Origin: a bacterium BMS3Abin11
GTDB lineage: Bacteria > Pseudomonadota > Gammaproteobacteria > BMS3Bbin11
NCBI GenBank assembly: GCA_002897635.1
Contig: BDTD01000015.1
Coordinates: 1 to 64,000, forward strand
Direction: 5' to 3'
Length of the DNA stretch: 64,000 nt
Position 1 is the stretch's first letter. Each line of letters opens with the position of its first letter. The position numbers were made by a program, and so were the translations under genes. The notes under the pieces are model-generated. The model did not search any database. It saw nothing but the letters and a program-made list of their open reading frames with translations, and was not told the origin of the DNA. Positions 28,404 to 37,296 of the stretch are shown here, piece by piece.

Positions 28404-28447
28404 AGCGCCTGACCCAGGCCCACCCTCCGAACTAACAGTGTAAGTAT

Positions 28448-28495
28448 ATAATAGGTATGTATGTGTAACATTCGCTGGTGACACCTCGGTGACAC
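28448..28495 (-). promoter_or_regulatory. nar operon promoter with 11-bp-spaced direct repeats
   Basis: On the minus strand two exact GTGTCACC octamers (28495-28488 and 28484-28477) start 11 bp apart, one helical turn. A TATTAT -10-like element lies at 28453-28448, leaving a leader of about 40 nt to the ATG at 28403. Regulators with an OmpR-type DNA-binding domain plus BTAD (the SARP group) bind such 11-bp-spaced direct repeats, and one is encoded just upstream. No FNR consensus was seen here. Confidence 0.55.
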
Positions 28496-28607
28496 AAGAT
28501 AGATAGCGAGCGGCCTGGCAGGGTTCCGGTGGATCTGTCGCAGTTTGGCTGATGGGAGAAAGGGGGCCGGGATCTGTAAGAAACAGGGGAAAGATACGTT
28601 GCCGGTC

Positions 28608-29810
28608 TTAGCCGCTAGCCTGGGTGTTATCTCCCCCTATGAGAATTTTCTGATACAGGCGCTGTGTTTCGGGCAGGGGCTGGACGCCAAACTCCCGGGC
28701 TAGAACCTGGTGACAGTGGCGGTACTGAACCTGCGCCAAATCGGGACGGCCATCCTTCACCAGGTACTCCATCAGTATAAAATGGAAGTTCTCTCGGCAA
28801 GGATCGAAAACCAGGGCTTTGCGACAAATGTGTATTGCATCTGCATACTGGCCAAGTTCTACGTAGCATTCCGCTGTTCTGGCCAGCATCTCCAGATAAA
28901 GTTCATGCAGCCGCTCTCGCTCTTCGGCACACCAGTCCGAATACGTCTCTTCTTCCAGATAATCGCCCTGATATAGATGTCTTGCCTCATTGTAGCGGTC
29001 CAGGGCATCACTCCATTGCTCTAGTTGTTGTAGCGCCTGTCCCTCGACGACAAACCGTTCAAAGACGTCCGTGTCCACCCAGATCACATCGCGTCTGAGC
29101 AGGTAGGCATTATCGATCGTTTTCACGGCCTCATCGCTTACGCCATTTGCGCGCAACTCTTGCCGTAGACAATACATAGTTACTTTGAGGCGGCCCCAAC
29201 CCTGCTTTTCATCGACGTCGGGCCACAGACAGTCGATCAGACGTTCGCGATGTACGGGGTGATCGAGTTGGGTGACCAGGTATTTCAGCAGCGTCACGGC
29301 GTGTTTGCGTTTCCACTTACCGATATCAATGCTATGTCCGCCCGCCACAATGCCGAAACCACCGAGGGTAAATACCTGCAGTGTATGATGTTGTGGCACT
29401 GGGGCTACGATCGCCTCATCCCGTAGGAAAATGATGGCCAGGATTTTGTCACCATACAGACGGCGGGCCCGTTCCGACATGGCAACAGAGGAGATGCTGG
29501 CCATAACCCATTTACCGCTCTGGTGTCGCAAACGGCAACTGGGTACATTGTAAGGTATGCAGTTCCGGAAAGACCGCAGGACGTCACAATCGGGATGGCA
29601 GAGAGGCTCGCCGCCGGGCAGAGTGGCCTGCAGCACATTGCAACACCGCTGGCCAATCGCCTCGGATGGATTGTAGCCGAGCATCTGTTGTGCCCCGACG
29701 TTCCAGGCCACAACCCTGTCATCGACGTCGATGGCTAAGGCGGCGTCGGAGGCAAATTCAACTAAATCAGTGGCATGAGTAATCACTTCATCTGATCCTG
29801 AAAATTCCAT
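28608..29810 (-). CDS. PAS-BTAD transcriptional regulator next to nar operon
   Basis: A 400-residue one-component regulator. Residues about 10-125 form a PAS domain with six cysteines packed into 56-92 (C56, C57, C71, C75, C84, C92). About 145-240 form a winged-helix DNA-binding domain (LGGFGIVAGG, KWKRKHAVTLLKYL, LIDCLWPDVDEKQGWGRLKVTMYCLRQEL). From 245 there is a bacterial transcriptional activator domain of TPR-like helices. It is encoded in line with the nar operon, whose promoter carries matching direct repeats. No NarX/NarL pair is in the window. Redox or oxygen sensing by the cysteines is inferred. Confidence 0.85.
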   Translation of the reverse strand: MEFSGSDEVITHATDLVEFASDAALAIDVDDRVVAWNVGAQQMLGYNPSEAIGQRCCNVLQATLPGGEPLCHPDCDVLRSFRNCIPYNVPSCRLRHQSGKWVMASISSVAMSERARRLYGDKILAIIFLRDEAIVAPVPQHHTLQVFTLGGFGIVAGGHSIDIGKWKRKHAVTLLKYLVTQLDHPVHRERLIDCLWPDVDEKQGWGRLKVTMYCLRQELRANGVSDEAVKTIDNAYLLRRDVIWVDTDVFERFVVEGQALQQLEQWSDALDRYNEARHLYQGDYLEEETYSDWCAEERERLHELYLEMLARTAECYVELGQYADAIHICRKALVFDPCRENFHFILMEYLVKDGRPDLAQVQYRHCHQVLAREFGVQPLPETQRLYQKILIGGDNTQASG

Positions 29811-29869
29811 TTGGTCTTCTACATACTAGATGATAGCCCACTTAACTAAAATACATCAATAATATTTAA

Positions 29870-30027
29870 GGGCACCTCTATTAATTCTGGATAATTCAGA
29901 TTGGATTCAAAAGCTGTCAGATCAAGGCAAGAAACGCACGTAATAGCTAGCTATTGCGAAGGTTCTTAACGCAGAGATGACAGGTTTTGGAGTCAAGATG
30001 ATTATTCATGAATTAATAGAGGTGCCC
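29870..30027. mobile_element. Fold-back MITE, type A, complete copy
   Basis: A 158-bp imperfect full-length palindrome. Ends GGGCACCTCTATTAATTC and GAATTAATAGAGGTGCCC, arms of about 80 bp alignable throughout, and centre AATAGCTAGCTATT. Flanks are TTAA (29866-29869) and CTAA (30028-30031), a 4-bp YTAR-type duplication with one change. The right flank includes the TAG stop of the DsrC-like gene. No coding capacity. Confidence 0.88.
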
Positions 30028-30366
30028 CTAACCTGTACTCCAGGCCCTCGGATGTCTCATCCCCGCAATTTTACAGGCCTGCTTCACATACCCATAGGGA
30101 AATATCTTGAAGAGATAATTCCTTGCTTTTTTGCCATAACCCAGTTCTTCTGCGATAAATTTTGCAACATAACGTGTACCGGGCGCTATTTTCTGATCAT
30201 CAAAATAATTACGCATACAGGTTATTATTTCCCAATACTCATCATTGAGTTCAATACCTTCGCCCTGTGCCAGATGTTCACATATCTCTCTGCTCCAGTC
30301 GTCGGGATCAATCAGGTAGCCCTCTTCATCCGTGGGGATGGTTATTTCGCCTACTTTTAATGGCAT
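30028..30366 (-). CDS. DsrC/TusE-family sulfur-related protein lacking the C-terminal cysteine
   Basis: The 112-residue protein has the DsrC fold text: DEEGYLIDPDDWSREICEHLAQGEGIELNDEYWEII, the KIAPGTRYVAKFIAEELG helix region and FKIFPYGYVKQACKIAGMRHPRAW. True DsrC has two C-terminal cysteines and TusE at least the penultimate one. Here the inner cysteine (C98) is present but the outer position holds W109. It therefore resembles the regulatory DsrC-like group rather than a sulfur carrier. AAGGAG precedes the ATG, and an FNR-type box lies upstream. A MITE abuts its stop codon. Confidence 0.9.
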   Translation of the reverse strand: MPLKVGEITIPTDEEGYLIDPDDWSREICEHLAQGEGIELNDEYWEIITCMRNYFDDQKIAPGTRYVAKFIAEELGYGKKARNYLFKIFPYGYVKQACKIAGMRHPRAWSTG

Positions 30367-30404
30367 ACAGAAATACTCCTTTCTTAATACATTGCATACA
30401 GCTT

Positions 30405-30452
30405 ATAGATATCCTAAAGAAGATTCACAATATATTAATTGATCCATATCAA
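30405..30452 (-). promoter_or_regulatory. FNR-type box and promoter of dsrC-like gene
   Basis: TTGATCCATATCAA at 30439-30452 is a perfect TTGAT-N4-ATCAA site. On the minus strand a TATAAG-like -10 lies about 30 bp downstream, so the box would be near -41.5. Anaerobic activation of the DsrC-like gene is inferred. It is the second perfect FNR-type box found here, the other being at hppA. Confidence 0.75.
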
Positions 30453-30479
30453 TTAATAACAAAAAAAATAGAGCAACCG

Positions 30480-30525
30480 TACCCTCTCTGAACAGGACAA
30501 ACTGATTACCTGTCTGGAGGGTTGC
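30480..30525. other. Imperfect hairpin in intergenic region
   Basis: ACCCTC...CAGG and CCTG...GAGGGT form a broken stem. There is no T-tract, so the role is unclear. The region 30453-30592 has no gene. Confidence 0.35.
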
Positions 30526-30592
30526 CGGAATGACTAGTGGGTAATTATTCAGATGCTTCTTTCATTTCACTTCCAGCTGGTAATCGCTTTCA

Positions 30593-30873
30593 GGGCACCT
30601 CTATTAATTCTGGATAATTCAGATTGGATTCAAAAGTTGTCAGATCAAGGCAAGAAACGCAGGTAATAGCTAGGGAACCTCTGATTAATTCTGGACGAAG
30701 TAGATTGCGATCTAAAATATTCAGGTTTGAGGCGTAAATCGCACGTAATAGCTAGCTATTGCGAAGGTTTGCAACGAAAAAACTGGATATTTTAGGCGTA
30801 AGATACGAGTTCATGAATTGATCAGAGGTTCCCTAGCTATTGCGAAGGTTCTTAACGCAGAGATGGCAGGTTG
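30593..30873. mobile_element. Fold-back MITE, type A, interrupted and missing its right end
   Basis: The left arm (from 30593) is nearly identical to the copy at 29870 up to the central CTAG. There a type B element is inserted (30674-30832), and the match resumes with CTATTGCGAAGGTTCTTAACG to about 30873, where the right end is lost at the border of a broken nitrate reductase gene. Confidence 0.85.
30674..30832. mobile_element. Fold-back MITE, type B, nested in type A
   Basis: A 159-bp palindromic element with ends GGAACCTCTGATTAATTC and GAATTGATCAGAGGTTCC, exactly flanked by CTAG on both sides (30670-30673 and 30833-30836). The undisturbed type A centre has one CTAG, so this is a clean 4-bp target duplication. 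Its own centre again reads AATAGCTAGCTATT. Confidence 0.9.
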
Positions 30874-30901
30874 GAACCCCAGGCAAACAGACAATCTGTA
30901 G

Positions 30902-31224
30902 TTCAAAATCTTCGTAACATCCCGGAGGGCCATCCGAACCAAATGAACGCTTGTAGCCGGATACCGCAGAAGCCATACACAGCGGGGTATTTCCGTCGTA
31001 ATTGTTGGTACCGATGAAGCCCCGAGTAAGTTTACCCAGGGTATAAAACTCTTCCGTCAGCATTAGCGACCCCTCGAGAAGCCACCGGCTTACCGTCCGT
31101 CCTCATTTAAGCCAACTTCAATTGAACAACCAGTGGAACAGTAACCACATACAGCATATTTCCACTCAACCACGCCCTTGTCAGCGATCTTGATCGGGTT
31201 CTTTTGTGTGCGTCCAAATAGCAT
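30902..31224 (-). pseudogene. nasA: Remnant of assimilatory nitrate reductase catalytic subunit
   Basis: Ten bases after the nirD stop, an ATG at 31224 opens a frame reading IKIADKGVVEWKYAVCGYCSTGCSIEVGLNEDGR, then stops at 31090. This is the N-terminal [4Fe-4S] binding end (C-x2-C-x3-C) of an assimilatory nitrate reductase. A second frame (31063-30902) continues with LTEEFYTLGKLTRGFIGTNNYDGNT, LCMASAVSGY and FGSDGPPGCYEDFE, the next block of the same family. Then homology ends near a MITE. Some 50 codons between the blocks and the remaining ~700 residues are gone. The order nirB-nirD-nitrate reductase is that of classic assimilation operons. Confidence 0.88.
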
Positions 31225-31233
31225 TTTATACTG

Positions 31234-31602
31234 TCATTCCGTCTCAGCTTCACAATCATTTTGCTGCTGCAATGACAGAAACACTTTTTCACCTTCTATC
31301 TTTATCGGATACGTCGGTGTGCAACCTTCATCGGGTGCAACCGCTTCACCATTATTCAGACCCAAACACCAGTTGTGCATCGGACAGGTTACGGTCTTTC
31401 CGTAGACTATCCCTTCTGACAACGGACCACCTTTGTGGGGGCAACGATTTAACAGGGCAAAGACTTCATTGTCCGAATTACGAAAAATGGCAATGTCCCC
31501 TTCTGCTCGCTTGACCACACGTGATCCCAATTTTGGAATATCTTCAATCTTGCCAATTTCAAGCCAGTCATTACTTTCTGAGACAACTGCATTCATATTC
31601 AT
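31234..31602 (-). CDS. nirD: Assimilatory nitrite reductase small subunit NirD
   Basis: A 122-residue Rieske-type protein that partners NirB in NADH-dependent reduction of nitrite to ammonium. Unlike enterobacterial NirD, which has lost cluster ligands, both Rieske motifs are intact: CPHKGG (C54, H56) and CPMHNW (C73, H76). Its start overlaps the nirB end by 4 bp. Confidence 0.95.
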   Translation of the reverse strand: MNMNAVVSESNDWLEIGKIEDIPKLGSRVVKRAEGDIAIFRNSDNEVFALLNRCPHKGGPLSEGIVYGKTVTCPMHNWCLGLNNGEAVAPDEGCTPTYPIKIEGEKVFLSLQQQNDCEAETE

Positions 31603-34034
31603 ACTCCTAACGATTTCAACGGTGTGAATTCATGTGCATATTCACCCTTCGCACGTGCTTTCCACGGATCGTTCTGGGCAATCTTCTGTGACACAAGGAA
31701 TCGTTTATGTAAGGCTTTACGACCGACTTCATCATCAAGAATACGTTCTTTTACATAACTCAGCCCAACGCGTCCCAACCAGGGGGCGGTACGTTCCAGA
31801 TAGTGCGCTTCCTCGCGGTATACCTGGATGAATGCAGCGGCATATTCCTCCACTTCCTCTGCTGTCCTCACACGACAGAGCATGTCGGTCGCGCGTACTT
31901 TAACACCACCGTTCCCTCCGATGTGTAGCTCCCAACCAGACTCAATTGCTACCACACCAAAGTCTTTAATCGTTGCTTCTGCACAGTTGCGCGGACAACC
32001 GGAGACGCCCATTTTAAATTTGTGTGGCATCCAGGATCCCCAGCTCAACTTTTCCAGATCAATACCCATCTGAGTTGAGTCCTGAGTACCAAAGCGGCAC
32101 CAGGTTGAGCCCACACAGGTTTTAACGGTACGTAGTGCCTTACCGTAAGCATGACCGGATACCAGTCCACGTTCACTTAAGAAATCCCAAATCTCAGGCA
32201 GTTCTTCTTTTTTGATACCGAGCAGGTTGATACGCTGACCACCAGTAATATGCACTTCACCGGCATCAAATTTATCAGCGGCGTCGGCAATTGCACGTAA
32301 CTCATCAGGGGTAGTCTTGCCGCCCCAGATACGGGGGATCACCGAGAAAGTACCGTCTTTCTGAATATTTCCGTGCGCACGCTCGTTGATGAAACGTGAT
32401 TGTGGGTCATCTACCGCTTCTTCAGGCCAGCTTGAAATCAGGTAATAATTCAGTGCCGGACGGCAGACATGGCAACCATCTGAATTTCGCCATTCCATGT
32501 AGTCAAATACCATTTTCATGGAGGTCAGCTTCTGATCGCGTATGGCTGCACGAACCTGATCATGCGTGAAATCAGTACACTTGCACACCGGTTTACATTC
32601 AGGTGTGGTGTAGTTGCCACCCAGCGTGCTTTCAAGCAATTGTTCAACCAGTCCAGCACAGGACCCGCATGACGCCGCTGCCTTGGTATGTGCTTTGACA
32701 TCGTCCAGTGTAAACAGGCCCTTGGAGGTGATGGCAGCAACAATCTCACCTTTGGTGATGCCGTTACAGTCACAGACCTGCGCATTATCACTCATGGCCA
32801 TTGCAACATTCTGCCCACCATGCCCGGAATTGCCGAGATGCGCCTGGCCAAATAGTAGTTGCTGACGGATATCGGTAATATCGGTAGCTTCACGCATCAA
32901 CTGAAAGAACCAGGCACCATCGACGGTATCACCATATAGCACTGCTCCTTCCAGCTTGTTATCTCGTAAAACCAGACGCTTGTAAATTCCTGCTTTGGGA
33001 TCCTGGAAGATGATATCTTCTGTATCTTCATCACCGTTAAAGTTTCCGGCAGAAAATAGATCTATACCAGTCACTTTCAACTTTGTAGAGGTAACTGAAC
33101 CTTCGTAACGACCATAACCCAGCGTTGCCAAATGGTTAGCACAGACTTTGGCCTGCTCAAACAATGGTGCAACCAGACCATAGGTATTCCCACGATGCTG
33201 TACACATTCTCCAACCGCATAAATACGCGGGTCAAACGTCTGCATAGTGTCGGATACAACCAGTCCACGCTCACAATACAGCCCTGCTTTTTTTGCCAGC
33301 TCAATATTGGGCCGTATGCCCACAGCCATTACGACCAGATCAGCATCAAGCTCACTGCCATCAGCAAACTTAACTTTTTCCACTCGTTGATCGCCGACGA
33401 TCTCGGCAGTCTGCACTTCCATAAGAAAGTTCAAACCCTTCTCTATCAGGGAAGTTTTCAGCAAATCTGAAGCTGGTGCATCCAGCTGGCGCTCCATCAG
33501 GTTTTCAAGCAGATGGACTACGGTGACGTCCATACCCTGGATCATCAGGCCGTTGGCAGCTTCCAGCCCCAATAAGCCACCACCAATAACAATCGCCTTT
33601 TTATGGTCCTTTGAGGATTGAATCATAGTATCCACATCAGCGATATCACGGAAACCAATGACGCCGTCCAGATCATGGCCCGGGACAGGAATAATGAATG
33701 GGTTGGAACCGGTAGCAATCAACAGACGATCGTATTTGAATTCATCACCTGCCTCAGTTTTGACACTATGTTTTACGCGATCAATTTCGCAGACTACTGA
33801 ACCGGTATGCAGTTCGATATTGTTTTCAGCATACCATTCGCGACTATTCAGGATGATATCATCAATGGTCTTCTCGCCCGCCAGTACCGGCGACAACAGG
33901 ATTCGGTTGTAATTGGGGTAAGGCTCAGCCCCAAACACGGTAATATCGTACATCTCCGGTTCCAGCTTCAGTAGCTCTTCCAGGGTTCGCATACCGGCCA
34001 TGCCGTTGCCGATCAATATGAGCTTTTCTTTCAT
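31599..34034 (-). CDS. nirB: Assimilatory nitrite reductase large subunit NirB
   Basis: An 811-residue cytoplasmic NAD(P)H nitrite reductase. Domains in order: FAD/NAD-binding pyridine nucleotide-disulfide oxidoreductase fold (LIGNGMAGMRTLEEL near residue 6; second GGGLLGLEAA near 152), two BFD-like [2Fe-2S] segments (CDCNGITKGEI with CGSCAG; CKCTDFTHDQV with CHVCRP) and the sulfite/nitrite reductase domain with sirohaem-4Fe4S ligands CVGSTWCRFG and GVSGCPRNCAEA. A sigma-54-type promoter lies just upstream, so nitrogen-limited expression is likely. Confidence 0.97.
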   Translation of the reverse strand: MKEKLILIGNGMAGMRTLEELLKLEPEMYDITVFGAEPYPNYNRILLSPVLAGEKTIDDIILNSREWYAENNIELHTGSVVCEIDRVKHSVKTEAGDEFKYDRLLIATGSNPFIIPVPGHDLDGVIGFRDIADVDTMIQSSKDHKKAIVIGGGLLGLEAANGLMIQGMDVTVVHLLENLMERQLDAPASDLLKTSLIEKGLNFLMEVQTAEIVGDQRVEKVKFADGSELDADLVVMAVGIRPNIELAKKAGLYCERGLVVSDTMQTFDPRIYAVGECVQHRGNTYGLVAPLFEQAKVCANHLATLGYGRYEGSVTSTKLKVTGIDLFSAGNFNGDEDTEDIIFQDPKAGIYKRLVLRDNKLEGAVLYGDTVDGAWFFQLMREATDITDIRQQLLFGQAHLGNSGHGGQNVAMAMSDNAQVCDCNGITKGEIVAAITSKGLFTLDDVKAHTKAAASCGSCAGLVEQLLESTLGGNYTTPECKPVCKCTDFTHDQVRAAIRDQKLTSMKMVFDYMEWRNSDGCHVCRPALNYYLISSWPEEAVDDPQSRFINERAHGNIQKDGTFSVIPRIWGGKTTPDELRAIADAADKFDAGEVHITGGQRINLLGIKKEELPEIWDFLSERGLVSGHAYGKALRTVKTCVGSTWCRFGTQDSTQMGIDLEKLSWGSWMPHKFKMGVSGCPRNCAEATIKDFGVVAIESGWELHIGGNGGVKVRATDMLCRVRTAEEVEEYAAAFIQVYREEAHYLERTAPWLGRVGLSYVKERILDDEVGRKALHKRFLVSQKIAQNDPWKARAKGEYAHEFTPLKSLGV

Positions 34035-34083
34035 TATCCTATCCCGTCATTCGTTCATTTAGAGGATTCAACATAAGAATATA

Positions 34084-34200
34084 AGCAAACACTATGCCAT
34101 AAATAATTACTTACGCTATTTCAGTTACTTGTGAAGGTATACATATCTGCTTATGCACTAGGCTAAGGCATACCTTTTGACAATGCACTGAAACAATGCA
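34084..34200 (-). promoter_or_regulatory. Sigma-54 promoter and NtrC-like sites of nirB
   Basis: On the minus strand TGGCATAGTGTTTGCT (34099-34084) has the -24 GG and -12 GC exactly ten bases apart, the sigma-54 spacing. The start would fall near 34072, about 38 nt before the nirB ATG. Upstream are two TGCAC-N7-xxGCA sites resembling NtrC half-palindromes, at 34154-34170 and 34184-34200, 30 bp apart. Confidence 0.72.
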
Positions 34201-34263
34201 TTCGTTCTGGAACGCGATAAAACACCTATTAATTTTGTGGGAGGCGCACCCCGCGATGAGGGT

Positions 34264-34303
34264 TAGGAAGAAAGGAGGAAAGGGGAAAGGGGAAAGGGAA
34301 AAG
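34264..34303. repeat. Purine heptad repeats GGGGAAA
   Basis: AAAGGAGGAAAGGGGAAAGG-type tandem units lie in the gap between nirB and the second PFK. They resemble the purine run at 4718-4748. Function unknown. Confidence 0.6.
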
Positions 34304-34470
34304 ATTAATCTTTTACCTGATTTAAATTCGATGCGAGAGCGCCTCACACAACACAATATAAAGATATATAATTCATACCTATGTCTGGGTAGTATTTATT
34401 CTTTCCCCTACATTGTCTCATACACTAGTATATGCGGCAGTCACAAATGAGCTTTCAAGGATACAGATAG

Positions 34471-35601
34471 ATGACAAAACATATAGGAATACTTACAGCT
34501 GGCGGCGATTGCCCCGGCCTTAACGCTGCTATTCGCGGCGTCGGAAAAGCAGCACAAAGCAGCTATGACATGCGCATCATTGGCTTTCGTGACGGCTTTC
34601 GCGGCCTGATGGAAAACAGAACGGTCAGTCTGGAAGGCGATGTGCTGTCGGGTATTCTCACCATCGGCGGCACCATCCTTAGCACCTCGCGGGACAAGCC
34701 GCACAAAATGAAGGTCGGTGGCAAGATACTGGATATGACCGATACCATAGTCGAGAACTACGGAGCCAATCACCTTGATGCCCTGATCTGTATCGGTGGT
34801 GGCGGCACACAGAAGAACGCCCTGCTGTTGATGAAAAAAGGCCTGAATATCATCACCATGCCCAAAACCATTGATAATGATGTTGCGTTGACGGATACCA
34901 CTTTTGGCTTTGATACTGCACTGGGTATTGCTACCGAATCTATTGACCGACTGCACAGCACGGCTCACAGCCATCACCGGATTATAGTGGTAGAGATTAT
35001 GGGACACCGTGCCGGCTGGCTTGCATTGGGCTCGGGTATCGCCGGTGGTGCGGATGTTATCTTATTGCCCGAAATACCGTATCAATTGGAAGCGGTTGCT
35101 GAAGCAATCACACAACGCGTAAAAAATGGCAAGAAATTCAGCATAGTCGCTGTAGCAGAAGGCGCCATGTCTACAGAAGAAGCTATTCGTATCAGCGGTT
35201 TCAATCGACGGATTACTGATGCTGAAACGGTGGATGATAAAAAAACCCGCAAACAGGCCAAACAGGAATTACGCGAACACGAGTCAACCCGAAGTGAACA
35301 CACACTTTTGCTGGCACGACAACTGGAGCAACTAACCGGACTTGAATCACGCCCCAGTATTCTTGGTCATCTGCAACGCGGCGGCACGCCTTCTGCAGCC
35401 GATCGACTGCTTGCGACACGACTGGGTACGGCCTGTGCAGGATTTATTAATGACGGGGTCAGCGGCGTCATGGTTGCTGCGCACGGAGACAATGCTGTAC
35501 CCGTTCCCTTGGAAGATGTTGCTGGAAACATAAAACTGGTGCCTGCTGATCATCCCTGGATAGAAAGCGCCCGGCGTGTGGGCGTTTCTCTTGGGGATTG
35601 A
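34471..35601 (+). CDS. pfkA: 6-phosphofructokinase, second type
   Basis: A 376-residue phosphofructokinase. The donor-site loop reads GGGGTQ at 109-114 and the following motif PKTIDND at 131-137. It therefore lacks the aspartate that marks PPi enzymes (present in the 8.4-9.6 kb PFK) yet has the lysine in the second motif. This mixed pattern occurs in some ATP-using PFKs of plants and protists, and the donor cannot be settled from sequence. EIMGHRAGW is intact. An AAGGA site precedes the ATG. It lies between the two arms of the nitrate assimilation region and seems unrelated to them. Confidence 0.9.
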   Translation: MTKHIGILTAGGDCPGLNAAIRGVGKAAQSSYDMRIIGFRDGFRGLMENRTVSLEGDVLSGILTIGGTILSTSRDKPHKMKVGGKILDMTDTIVENYGANHLDALICIGGGGTQKNALLLMKKGLNIITMPKTIDNDVALTDTTFGFDTALGIATESIDRLHSTAHSHHRIIVVEIMGHRAGWLALGSGIAGGADVILLPEIPYQLEAVAEAITQRVKNGKKFSIVAVAEGAMSTEEAIRISGFNRRITDAETVDDKKTRKQAKQELREHESTRSEHTLLLARQLEQLTGLESRPSILGHLQRGGTPSAADRLLATRLGTACAGFINDGVSGVMVAAHGDNAVPVPLEDVAGNIKLVPADHPWIESARRVGVSLGD

Positions 35602-35674
35602 TTGTAATGAATAGAAATTTAAGCAAACCTGCTTATTTACTGTCCTGTAGGAGTGTATAGAGGCCCACATAGCC

Positions 35675-35792
35675 CGCACTAATAACGTGCATAACCCCTA
35701 CCCTCCTGCACATGTAAAGTGCATGCAGCACACCAATCTATATAACTTTCTGCTAATACTTAGCCAAAAAGATCATTGGCACACGTCTTGCA
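35675..35792 (+). promoter_or_regulatory. Sigma-54 promoter and NtrC-type sites of nitrate transporter
   Basis: TGGCACACGTCTTGCA at 35777-35792 matches the -24/-12 consensus with GG and GC ten bases apart; the start would be near 35804. Two NtrC-type palindromes lie upstream: CGCAC-N7-GTGCA at 35675-35691 and the perfect TGCACATGTAAAGTGCA at 35707-35723, 32 bp apart. NtrC-dependent nitrogen-starvation control is inferred. Confidence 0.82.
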
Positions 35793-35829
35793 TTAACCCC
35801 ACTATATAATCTATTTTTTGGGTATTTTA

Positions 35830-37296
35830 ATGTTAGAGTCAAAAATCAAGTTATTCTCATTTAGTGGTAAGACTCGAACCCTTCATTTGACCTGGTTCGC
35901 CTTTTTCCTCAGCTTCATGGTCTGGTTTAACCATGCGCCATTGATGGCCTCAATCAAGGAAGCCTTCGACCTGACTGATCAGGAAGTAAAGGCATTGCTT
36001 ATTATTAATGTCGCACTGACCATCCCTGCACGCATCATTATTGGTGCATTGGTCGACAAAGTAGGCCCACGGATTATGTTTTCCAGCCTGCTGTTTATCT
36101 CCAGCTTCCTGGCTTTCTTCTTTGCCCTTGCCGATTCCTACCAGATGTTACTGGCTTCCCGCCTCATGCTTGGCTTCGTTGGAGCAGGCTTTGTTATTGG
36201 CATACGCATGATTGGCGAGTGGTTCCCAGCCCGCCAGGTTGGGCTGGCTGAAGGCATCTATGGCGGATGGGGTAACTTTGGTTCTGCTGCTGCAGCCATA
36301 ACATTACCTACGGTCGCTCTTATATATGGCGGTGAAAATGGCTGGCGTTATGCTATTGCAACAACCGGTGTCATCACACTGATCTATTCTTTTGTCTACT
36401 ACAAACTGGCACGTAATACCCCCAAAGGTTCAACCTATTTCAAGCCCAAAAAGAGTGCTGCGATGGAAGTCACCAGCAGAGGAGATTTTTTCTTCTACCT
36501 GGTGATGAACATCCCTATGTATGCAGCATTGTCGGCACTGACATGGAAACTGGGTCCAGACAATCTGAACATTTTTCCCGGAGCTATAGCAATCGGCATC
36601 TACTATAGTCTGCTTGCGTTATACCTCTATCAGGCCTGGCATATCTGGCAGGTCAATGGCCATGTATTCACAGAAGACGTACCTGAAATCCATCGCTACA
36701 AGTTCAAGCAAGTAGCTATTCTGGACATGGCTTATATGGTGACATTTGGCTCAGAACTGGCTGTTGTCTCTATGCTACCCCTGTTTTTCATGGATACCTT
36801 TGAGATATCTCAGGTAACAGCTGGCCTGCTAGCCTCTGGATTCGCCTTCATGAACCTGGTTGCCCGCCCTGGTGGTGGCTTTTTCAGTGATAAATTTGGG
36901 CGCAGAAAAAGTCTTACCATATTGATTACCGGGCTTGCCGTGGGTTATTTTATGCTTGCTAACATTGGCTCAGACTGGCCACTGGTACTGGCTGTAGCCG
37001 CCACAATGGCCTGCTCCTTTTTCGTACAGGCAGGTGAAGGTGCGGTTTTTGCAATCGTGCCACTGGTCAAACGCCGCATGACGGGTCAGATTGCAGGTAT
37101 GGCGGGTGCTTATGGAAATGTTGGTGCCGTTGTTTTTCTCACTGTCTTTTCTTTTGTTTCACCACAGGTATTCTTCATGGTTATTGGTGCCTCTGCACTA
37201 GTAGTACTGTTTGCCGTCCAGTTTCTGGATGAACCTGAAGGCCAAACTACTGAGGTGCTTGAAGACGGCACGGTGCAGATGATTGATGTAGGATAG
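35830..37296 (+). CDS. nasA: Nitrate transporter of the assimilation cluster, NNP family
   Basis: A 488-residue MFS protein of the nitrate/nitrite porter family with 12 helices and the signatures [23 protein letters not shown] and [13 protein letters not shown]. Its place beside a PP2C-kinase gene, and near nirBD, copies the nitrate-assimilation arrangement known in Pseudomonas. Hence import for assimilation rather than respiration is inferred. The ATG at 35830 is chosen over a TTG at 35818. In this genome the reductase partner is a pseudogene. Confidence 0.92.
   Translation: MLESKIKLFSFSGKTRTLHLTWFAFFLSFMVWFNHAPLMASIKEAFDLTDQEVKALLIINVALTIPARIIIGALVDKVGPRIMFSSLLFISSFLAFFFALADSYQMLLASRLMLGFVGAGFVIGIRMIGEWFPARQVGLAEGIYGGWGNFGSAAAAITLPTVALIYGGENGWRYAIATTGVITLIYSFVYYKLARNTPKGSTYFKPKKSAAMEVTSRGDFFFYLVMNIPMYAALSALTWKLGPDNLNIFPGAIAIGIYYSLLALYLYQAWHIWQVNGHVFTEDVPEIHRYKFKQVAILDMAYMVTFGSELAVVSMLPLFFMDTFEISQVTAGLLASGFAFMNLVARPGGGFFSDKFGRRKSLTILITGLAVGYFMLANIGSDWPLVLAVAATMACSFFVQAGEGAVFAIVPLVKRRMTGQIAGMAGAYGNVGAVVFLTVFSFVSPQVFFMVIGASALVVLFAVQFLDEPEGQTTEVLEDGTVQMIDVG

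Noticed and set aside
27170-28607. FNR box at the nar operon
   Set aside because: No TTGAT-N4-ATCAA match was found in the gaps before narG or the first gene of the operon.
30833-31063. 76-codon frame taken as a gene
   Set aside because: It mixes a nitrate reductase fragment with MITE sequence and is part of the pseudogene.
31107-31292. 61-codon frame at the end of nirD
   Set aside because: It is out of frame with the nitrate reductase homology in the same DNA, which explains the region better.
34441-35007. Open frame of 188 codons antisense to the second PFK
   Set aside because: Shadow of a well-supported PFK gene.
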